In this document: positions 7,516 to 11,951 of the stretch, one piece after another
Layout of the letters: each line of letters opens with the position of its first letter
How positions within the stretch are numbered: position 1 is the first letter of the stretch
DNA from: Candidatus Segetimicrobium genomatis
GTDB taxonomy: Bacteria > Sysuimicrobiota > Sysuimicrobiia > Sysuimicrobiales > Segetimicrobiaceae
NCBI GenBank assembly: GCA_005882445.1
Contig: VBAN01000112.1
Span: 1-11,951 of the forward strand
Length of the DNA stretch: 11,951 nt
Reading direction: 5' to 3'
Notes under the pieces: model-generated
Told to the model about the DNA's origin: nothing
The model's input: the letters and a program-made list of their open reading frames with translations, nothing else
Database searches by the model: none
Translations under genes and position numbers: made by a program

Positions 7516-8729
7516 CCGCGCCGGCCGATCTCCTGGTGGTCCATGCCGCCGAACTGGCGACGCTGGCGACCGGGAGCGTGCCCCGCCGAGGGGCCGCCCT
7601 CGCCGATCCGGGGATCGTCGCCGACGGCGCGGTCGCCGCCTCCGGGGGGCGCATCACGGCCGTCGGGCCCACCGAGGCGGTCCTTCGGTCCGTGTCTCGC
7701 ACGCCGGCCACCACGACCGTGGACGCGTCCGGGCGCCTCGTCACGCCCGGCCTCGTCGATCCCCACACCCACCTCGTCTTCGCAGGCCACCGGGCCCAGG
7801 AGTTCACGATGCGGCTTCATGGCGCGGGCTACGCCGAGATCGACCTCGTGGCGATGGGCCGCCGGCGCCTGGACCGGATGCTGGCCCACGGCACGACGAC
7901 GGTCGAAGCCAAGAGCGGGTACGGCCTGTCCATGGCGGACGAATTGAAGATCCTCCGGGCCACCGCGCGCCTCGGGGCCAGCCATGCCGTCGGGATCGTC
8001 CCCACGTTCCTCGGCGCCCACGCCGTGCCCCCCGAACGGAAGGCGGATCCGGACGGGTACGTCCGCGACGTCTGCGAGCTGATGCTCCCGGCCGTCGTTC
8101 GGGAGGGCCTCGCCGAGTTCTGCGACGTGTTCTGCGAACGCGGCGCGTTTTCCATCGAGCAGTCGCGGCGCATTCTGAGCGCGGCCGGCCGGCTGGGGCT
8201 CCGGCTCAAGATCCACGCCGATCAGCTCTCGGCGTCAGGAGGCGCGCGGCTCGCCGCCGAACTGGGCGCCCTCTCGGCCGATCACCTCGAGCACACCCCG
8301 TCCGATGATCTCGCGGCGATGGCCGAGCGGGGGGTGACGGCGGGCCTCCTCCCGGGGGCGACGTTCTTTCTGCTGCACCAGAACTACGCGGACGCCCGCG
8401 CGATGGTCGAGTTGGGCGTCCCGATCGCCCTGGCCACCGACTTCAACCCCGGCTCCTCCCCCACGTTCTCCATGCAGATGGCGATCGCCCTGGGGTGCAT
8501 TGGGATGCGGCTGACCCCGGCGGAGGCCTTGTCCGCGGCGACGATCAACGCCGCGCACGCCGTCGGGCGGGCCGCGGACGCCGGCAGCCTCGCCCCCGGC
8601 AAGCGGGCCGATCTCGTGATCTGGGGGATCTCGAGCGTGGCCGAGCTGCCCCTGCACTTCGGGACCAACATGGCCGACACGGTCATCGTGGACGGGCGGG
8701 TGGTGATCGGCGGTGGGCGGACGACGTAG
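7512..8729 (+). CDS. hutI: Imidazolonepropionase, with an in-frame internal deletion
   Basis: HutI hydrolyses 4-imidazolone-5-propionate to N-formimino-L-glutamate, after HutU. The 405-residue frame shows the amidohydrolase metal ligands H85 and H87 (DPHTHL), H235 (KIHADQ) and D310 (ATDFNPG), plus R93, KSGYGLS (134-140) and FLGAHAVP (167-174). ATG 7512 overlaps the upstream stop as ATGA, with AGG at 7504-7506 as a weak SD. Compared with the family as remembered (for example the B. subtilis protein), about 20 residues are absent after YAEI at residue 110 (junction 7841/7842), including the near-invariant GGGI loop and a TRxAS stretch. The frame is kept, so a protein is made, but loss of that active-site-proximal segment probably abolishes or impairs activity. 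Adding the segment back gives about 425 residues, near the normal size. Identity is secure; functionality is doubtful. Confidence 0.9.
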   Translation: MTAPADLLVVHAAELATLATGSVPRRGAALADPGIVADGAVAASGGRITAVGPTEAVLRSVSRTPATTTVDASGRLVTPGLVDPHTHLVFAGHRAQEFTMRLHGAGYAEIDLVAMGRRRLDRMLAHGTTTVEAKSGYGLSMADELKILRATARLGASHAVGIVPTFLGAHAVPPERKADPDGYVRDVCELMLPAVVREGLAEFCDVFCERGAFSIEQSRRILSAAGRLGLRLKIHADQLSASGGARLAAELGALSADHLEHTPSDDLAAMAERGVTAGLLPGATFFLLHQNYADARAMVELGVPIALATDFNPGSSPTFSMQMAIALGCIGMRLTPAEALSAATINAAHAVGRAADAGSLAPGKRADLVIWGISSVAELPLHFGTNMADTVIVDGRVVIGGGRTT

Positions 8730-8746
8730 CGGCGGCGCGGGCTACG
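8725..8746. terminator. Inverted repeat spanning the two convergent stop codons
   Basis: CGTAGC (8725-8730) and GCTACG (8741-8746) are perfect 6-bp arms around a 10-nt GC-rich centre. One arm contains the hutI TAG and the other the ureohydrolase TAG on the opposite strand, and only 12 bp separate the genes. A shared bidirectional terminator is possible, but there is no T-tract on either side, so the signal is weak. Confidence 0.3.
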
Positions 8747-9683
8747 GCCTGCCCAGCGAGATCAGGCTGAGCAGTTCGAAGAGGACGTTGGCGGCGAGCA
8801 TCGCGGTGATGCCGCTCTGGTCATACGGCGGGGAGACCTCCACGATGTCGAACGCGACGATGTCCAGTCCGGCGAGGCCGCGGAGGAGCTCGAGCGTCTG
8901 CGCGCTGCTGAGCCCGCCCACCTCCGGCGTGCCGGTGCCCGGCGCAAACGCGGGGTCGACCGAATCGATGTCGAACGAGACGTACACCTTGCGCCCCCGC
9001 ACGACGTCGAGGCGGGACAGCGCGGCGGCCACCCCCTGCCGGTGGATTTCCTCGGCGCGGACCACGGTCACGCCCTGGGTCTCCCCCAACTCGAAATCGC
9101 CCTCCCCGTAGACCGGGCCGCGGATCCCGAACTGCACGGTCGCCTTGGGCTGGTACAGGCCCTCCTCGAGCGCCCGCCGGAACGGCGTCCCGTGAAAGTA
9201 GCGGTTGCCGAAGTATTCTTCCCACATGTCCTGGTGGCTGTCGAAGTGGACCAGCGCCACGGCCCCGTGGCGGCGCGCCACCGCCCGGAGAATCGCCAGC
9301 GAAATCGAGTGGTCGCCCCCGACGCACGCGGGGATCGCCCCCGCGGCCAGCACCTCGCCGACCGCGGTCTCGATCCGTCCGTAGGTGTCGACGATGTCGA
9401 GCGGGTTGGGATCCACGTCGCCGCAGTCGGCGACCCGGAGGCGGCTGAACGGGGACGTGCGCAGCACCGGATGGTAGGGCCGGATCAACAGGGAGTTGCT
9501 GCGAATCTCCTTCGGTCCGAACCGGGCGCCCGGCCGGAAGCTCACGCCGCCGTCGAAGGGAATGCCCAGGATCGCCACGTCGAGACCGCGGGGATCCTTC
9601 TGGTAGGGCAGCCGCATGAACGTCGAGAGCTGGGCGTACCGCGGGGAACGAAAGGCGTTGGGGGGCTCGAAGCGCGCGCTCAT
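8742..9683 (-). CDS. Ureohydrolase of the agmatinase/guanidinobutyrase type
   Basis: A 313-residue arginase-superfamily enzyme, the usual length. Binuclear metal ligands are visible: H125 (GGDHS), D148, H150 and D152 (HFDSHQD), D238 and D240 (SFDIDSVDPAFAPGTGTPE), with H164 in HGTPF and E282 near the C-terminus. Such enzymes hydrolyse a guanidino group to urea plus amine, usually with Mn2+. Overall it looks closest to guanidinobutyrase, guanidinopropionase and agmatinase proteins rather than arginase or classical HutG. The SHQD form of the second motif, where most relatives have AH(A/T/L)D, is unusual but keeps every ligand. ATG 9683 overlaps the ATPase stop as ATGA, so translation is probably coupled to the transporter, and the imported solute is probably its substrate. 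Formiminoglutamase or guanidine hydrolase are alternatives. It converges on hutI with a 12-bp gap. Confidence 0.88.
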   Translation of the reverse strand: MSARFEPPNAFRSPRYAQLSTFMRLPYQKDPRGLDVAILGIPFDGGVSFRPGARFGPKEIRSNSLLIRPYHPVLRTSPFSRLRVADCGDVDPNPLDIVDTYGRIETAVGEVLAAGAIPACVGGDHSISLAILRAVARRHGAVALVHFDSHQDMWEEYFGNRYFHGTPFRRALEEGLYQPKATVQFGIRGPVYGEGDFELGETQGVTVVRAEEIHRQGVAAALSRLDVVRGRKVYVSFDIDSVDPAFAPGTGTPEVGGLSSAQTLELLRGLAGLDIVAFDIVEVSPPYDQSGITAMLAANVLFELLSLISLGRP

Positions 9684-10483
9684 GATCCGGCCGCCGCCCC
9701 CGCGCCCATGATCTTGGCGGTCTCTTCCCGGATCATCGCCAAGACCCGGCGTTTCGCGCCCACGAACTCTTCCGAGGTCGTCACCTCGAGGGTCCGCGGC
9801 CGGGGCAGCGACAGCGACACCTCGGCCCGGAACCGGCCCGGCCGGGCGGTCATCACGTACACCCGGTCTCCCAGGAAGAGCGCTTCGTCGATGTCGTGCG
9901 TCACGAACAGGATCGTCTTCGGCGACTTCTGCCAGATGTCCAGCAGCAGCTCGCCCATGAACGCGCGCGTCTGAGCGTCCAGGGCGCCGAACGGCTCGTC
10001 CATCAGCAGCACCTCCGGGTCGTTGGCCAGAGCCCGGGCGATCGCCACCCGCTGCATCATCCCGCCTGAGAGCTCCTTCGGGTAGGCGTGCTCGAACCCC
10101 GTCAACCCCACCATTTGTATGTAGCGCCCGGCAACCGCGCGCCGCTCCGATTCAGGAACGCCCCTGAGGCGCGGGCCGAACTCGACGTTCCCCTGCACCG
10201 TCAGCCACGGGAAGAGGGTGTAGGACTGGAAGACCATGCCGCGGTCCGCGCCGGGATCGGTGACCTGATGGCCGTCCAGCCAGATCTCGCCGGACGAGGG
10301 CGGGACGAGTCCGGCGACGAGGCGGAGCAGCGTGCTCTTGCCGCATCCGGACGGGCCGACGATGCTGACGATCTGACAGTCGGCCACATCGAGCGAGAGC
10401 CGATCGATGGCCACCACCTCCCCGCCCCGCCGGGTGCGGAAGGCGACCGTGACGTCGCGGATGCGCAGCTTGGGCTCCGCCAC
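9680..10483 (-). CDS. ABC transporter ATP-binding protein, NitT/TauT (SsuB/TauB) type
   Basis: A 267-residue ATPase subunit with Walker A GPSGCGKST at 43-51, Q-loop Q86, signature LSGGMMQR at 138-145, Walker B LLMDEP at 159-164 and switch H196 in VTHDIDEA. FQSYTLFPWLTV and VMTARPGR are typical of the nitrate/sulfonate/taurine importer ATPases. It should sit on the inner face of the membrane, powering the permease encoded just upstream. GTG at 10483 has GAGGG six nt before it, and that SD overlaps the permease stop codon. Its own stop overlaps the ureohydrolase ATG. The operon order is substrate-binding protein, permease, ATPase, ureohydrolase. The solute cannot be read from the ATPase itself. 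Confidence 0.93.
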   Translation of the reverse strand: MAEPKLRIRDVTVAFRTRRGGEVVAIDRLSLDVADCQIVSIVGPSGCGKSTLLRLVAGLVPPSSGEIWLDGHQVTDPGADRGMVFQSYTLFPWLTVQGNVEFGPRLRGVPESERRAVAGRYIQMVGLTGFEHAYPKELSGGMMQRVAIARALANDPEVLLMDEPFGALDAQTRAFMGELLLDIWQKSPKTILFVTHDIDEALFLGDRVYVMTARPGRFRAEVSLSLPRPRTLEVTTSEEFVGAKRRVLAMIREETAKIMGAGAAAGS

Positions 10484-10492
10484 GAGTAGCCC

Positions 10493-11362
10493 TCAGGCCT
10501 TCGGGGACCAGGGCAGGAGGCGCCGGTGCAGCCACTTGAACGTCAGGTCGAACGCCAACCCCAACCCCCCGATCACCACGAGCCCGACGAAGATCCGGTC
10601 GGTGAACAGGCCCCGCATCGAGTTCAGGATCAGATAGCCCAGTCCCCGGTCGGCGGAGACGATCTCGGCCACGATCAGGTACGTCCAGGCCCAGCCCATG
10701 GTGATGCGGAGGGTATCCATCACCCCGGGCAGCGTCGCCGGCAGCAGGACGCGCCCCACCACCTGGGCGGGCGACGCGCCGAGCGTGTAGGAGACGTCGA
10801 GCTGCTCGTGCGGCACGTGGGCCGCCACGTCCGCGACGAGCAGGACGAGCTGGAAGAACGTTCCGATGAAGATCACGGCAACCTTCTCGGCGGTCCCGAT
10901 GCCGACGTAGAGGATCAAGAGGGGGATCATCGCGCTGACGGGCAGGTAGCGGACGAAGTCGATCACGGGCTCCACGAGCGCCTCCACCACCTTGAACGAT
11001 CCCATCAGGATCCCGATGGGGACGGCCAGGACCGCGGCCAGCGCCCACCCCGTCACGATGACCGCCAGGCTGGCCCGCATATCTTGCACCAGGGTGCCGT
11101 CCCGCGCGAGGTCGAGGCCCGCGGCGATGATCGCGGTGGGGCTGGGAAGGAAGAGCGGCTCCACCACCCCGCCGTAGCTGAGCAGGCACCACAGCGCCAC
11201 TAGGCCCACGGCGCTGCCGGTGACCGTTCCCAGATACACGCGCCGGGGGACGGGCTCCTGCGGTCGGAGGTACGCGAACAGGGCCCACGACGCCCGCCGC
11301 CGGCGCTCCGCCCTCGGCTGTGCCAGGCTCACCGTCACGCCCGCCGGTCCGGCGCGGGGCAC
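10493..11362 (-). CDS. ABC transporter permease, NitT/TauT (SsuC/TauC) type
   Basis: A roughly 289-residue inner-membrane permease with about six hydrophobic segments (near 44-62, 98-120, 136-155, 162-180, 221-238 and 256-274). The cytoplasmic loop that contacts the ATPase is recognisable at about 188-212 (YTLGASPAQ ... LLPATLPG), in the usual place for this family. The N-terminal 40 residues are arginine-rich and cytoplasmic. The start is uncertain: GTG 11362 has GGGAG 12 nt upstream, and GTGs at 11335 and 11329 are in-frame alternatives that trim the tail without touching the membrane part. It lies 16 bp after the binding-protein stop and 9 bp before the ATPase start, so the three are one operon. 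Confidence 0.92.
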   Translation of the reverse strand: MPRAGPAGVTVSLAQPRAERRRRASWALFAYLRPQEPVPRRVYLGTVTGSAVGLVALWCLLSYGGVVEPLFLPSPTAIIAAGLDLARDGTLVQDMRASLAVIVTGWALAAVLAVPIGILMGSFKVVEALVEPVIDFVRYLPVSAMIPLLILYVGIGTAEKVAVIFIGTFFQLVLLVADVAAHVPHEQLDVSYTLGASPAQVVGRVLLPATLPGVMDTLRITMGWAWTYLIVAEIVSADRGLGYLILNSMRGLFTDRIFVGLVVIGGLGLAFDLTFKWLHRRLLPWSPKA

Positions 11363-11378
11363 CGGCCCGGCATGCTCC

Positions 11379-11951
11379 CTACTTGATGAACTCGGGGTCC
11401 ACCAGGTCGGCGGCGGCCACGTTCCCCCGGATCATGGCAAACGACTTCCAGATGTCGATCGCGTTCTGCGCGGTGACGTAGATCTGCCCCCCGAGCCCGA
11501 AATACTGCCGGTTGATGCCCTCGTCGTAGAACCGGACGCCGTCGAGGGTCTCGCGGAACGTCTTCACGTCCTTCAGCCATCCGCCCACGGCTTTGGCCAT
11601 CAGGAGGTCGGACTCGTCGGGGTGGTGCTTCCAGTAATCCACCGCCTTGAACCACCCCTGGACTGCGGCCTTCACGGCATCCGGGTGGTTCTTGATGATG
11701 TCGCTCCGGAAGAGCAGGATGTCCACGATCAGGCCCGGCGTGCTGCTGCTGTCCACCAGGATGTGGCCGCCCGGCGTCTTCTTCGCCCGGCTCAGCCACG
11801 GCTCCCACGTCACCGCCGCGTCGACCTTGTGGGCCACGAATGCCGCCCCCGCATCGTCCTGCTGCATTTGAATGCTCTGAATGTCCTTTTCCGTCATGCC
11901 GTTCTGCCGGAGCAGCACGCTGAGGAAGAAGTGCGAGACGGAGCCTTTATT
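11379..11951 (-). CDS. ABC transporter substrate-binding protein, NitT/TauT family, C-terminal part
   Basis: The frame is open to the right edge, leaving 190 C-terminal residues; a GTG at 11918 is internal, because family-like sequence (GSVSHFFLS) continues upstream of it. The stretch DDAGAAFVAHKVDAAVTWEP is the hallmark of NitT/TauT periplasmic solute receptors, followed by a PGLIVDILLFR segment and an FKAVDYWKHHPDE helix. The N-terminal signal peptide and half of the ligand pocket lie outside the window. The protein would capture a small nitrogenous or sulfonated solute and deliver it to the permease. Because the operon ends in a guanidino-compound hydrolase, a guanidino or guanidine-like ligand is the most economical inference. 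Confidence 0.9.
   Translation of the reverse strand, partial: NKGSVSHFFLSVLLRQNGMTEKDIQSIQMQQDDAGAAFVAHKVDAAVTWEPWLSRAKKTPGGHILVDSSSTPGLIVDILLFRSDIIKNHPDAVKAAVQGWFKAVDYWKHHPDESDLLMAKAVGGWLKDVKTFRETLDGVRFYDEGINRQYFGLGGQIYVTAQNAIDIWKSFAMIRGNVAAADLVDPEFIK

Noticed and set aside
7044..8216. A 390-codon minus-strand frame opposite the amidohydrolase and hutI
   Set aside because: It crosses two identified plus-strand genes and its product has no domain signature.
8725..8746. An attachment site or IS end at the convergent junction
   Set aside because: The inverted repeat is only 6 bp per arm and no recombinase or target duplication is nearby; a weak terminator is enough to explain it.

Overview
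The window is GC-rich bacterial DNA with dense, mostly co-directional genes, many GTG starts and 4-bp ATGA gene overlaps. Gene content is chromosomal: PrkA kinase, a response regulator-GGDEF protein, an S66 peptidase, a HisC-type aminotransferase, histidine-utilisation genes, a ureohydrolase and a NitT/TauT-type ABC transporter. It fits an uncultured high-GC soil, sediment or subsurface lineage, but I cannot place the phylum from sequence reading alone. I see no transposase, phage gene, CRISPR array, tRNA or rRNA.

Layout. (1) 1-491, minus: the first 163 codons of a PrkA-type serine protein kinase, running off the left edge. (2) 492-1016: a divergent intergenic region of about 520 bp. It holds a near-consensus sigma70 promoter on the minus strand (TTGACA, 17 bp, TATACT), which would give prkA a leader of about 300 nt, a weaker plus-strand promoter candidate and several inverted repeats. 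(3) 1017-8729, plus: a head-to-tail run of response regulator-GGDEF, LD-carboxypeptidase, HisC-like aminotransferase, DinB-like protein, urocanate hydratase (hutU), an ATZ/TRZ-type amidohydrolase in the hutF position, and imidazolonepropionase (hutI). Gaps shrink from 77 bp to a 4-bp overlap towards the hut end. (4) 8742-11951, minus: a convergent operon that reads, in transcription order, substrate-binding protein (partial), permease, ATPase, ureohydrolase, with the last two overlapping by ATGA.

How they work together. hutU and hutI encode consecutive steps of histidine breakdown (urocanate to imidazolonepropionate to formiminoglutamate), and a HutF-type deiminase would act next. hutH (histidine to urocanate) is not in the window. 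The convergent operon pairs an importer of the nitrate/sulfonate/taurine type with a guanidino-compound hydrolase of the agmatinase/guanidinobutyrase type, which suggests uptake and hydrolysis of a small guanidino compound as a nitrogen source. Both halves therefore look like nitrogen scavenging.

The most striking feature is damage confined to the three hut genes. Within about 3 kb (4876-7842) I count five size changes against the families: a frameshifting loss of about 38 nt and an in-frame loss of about 66 nt in hutU; a frameshifting loss of about 70-76 nt in the amidohydrolase that removes its HxHxxE metal motif; a 29-bp tandem duplication that shifts frame near its end; and an in-frame loss of about 60 nt in hutI. 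The flanking genes look full-length and undamaged. Either the pathway is decaying or this stretch was assembled wrongly, and the reads would decide. I found no clearly new biological system; the ABC-ureohydrolase operon and the hut lesions deserve follow-up most.
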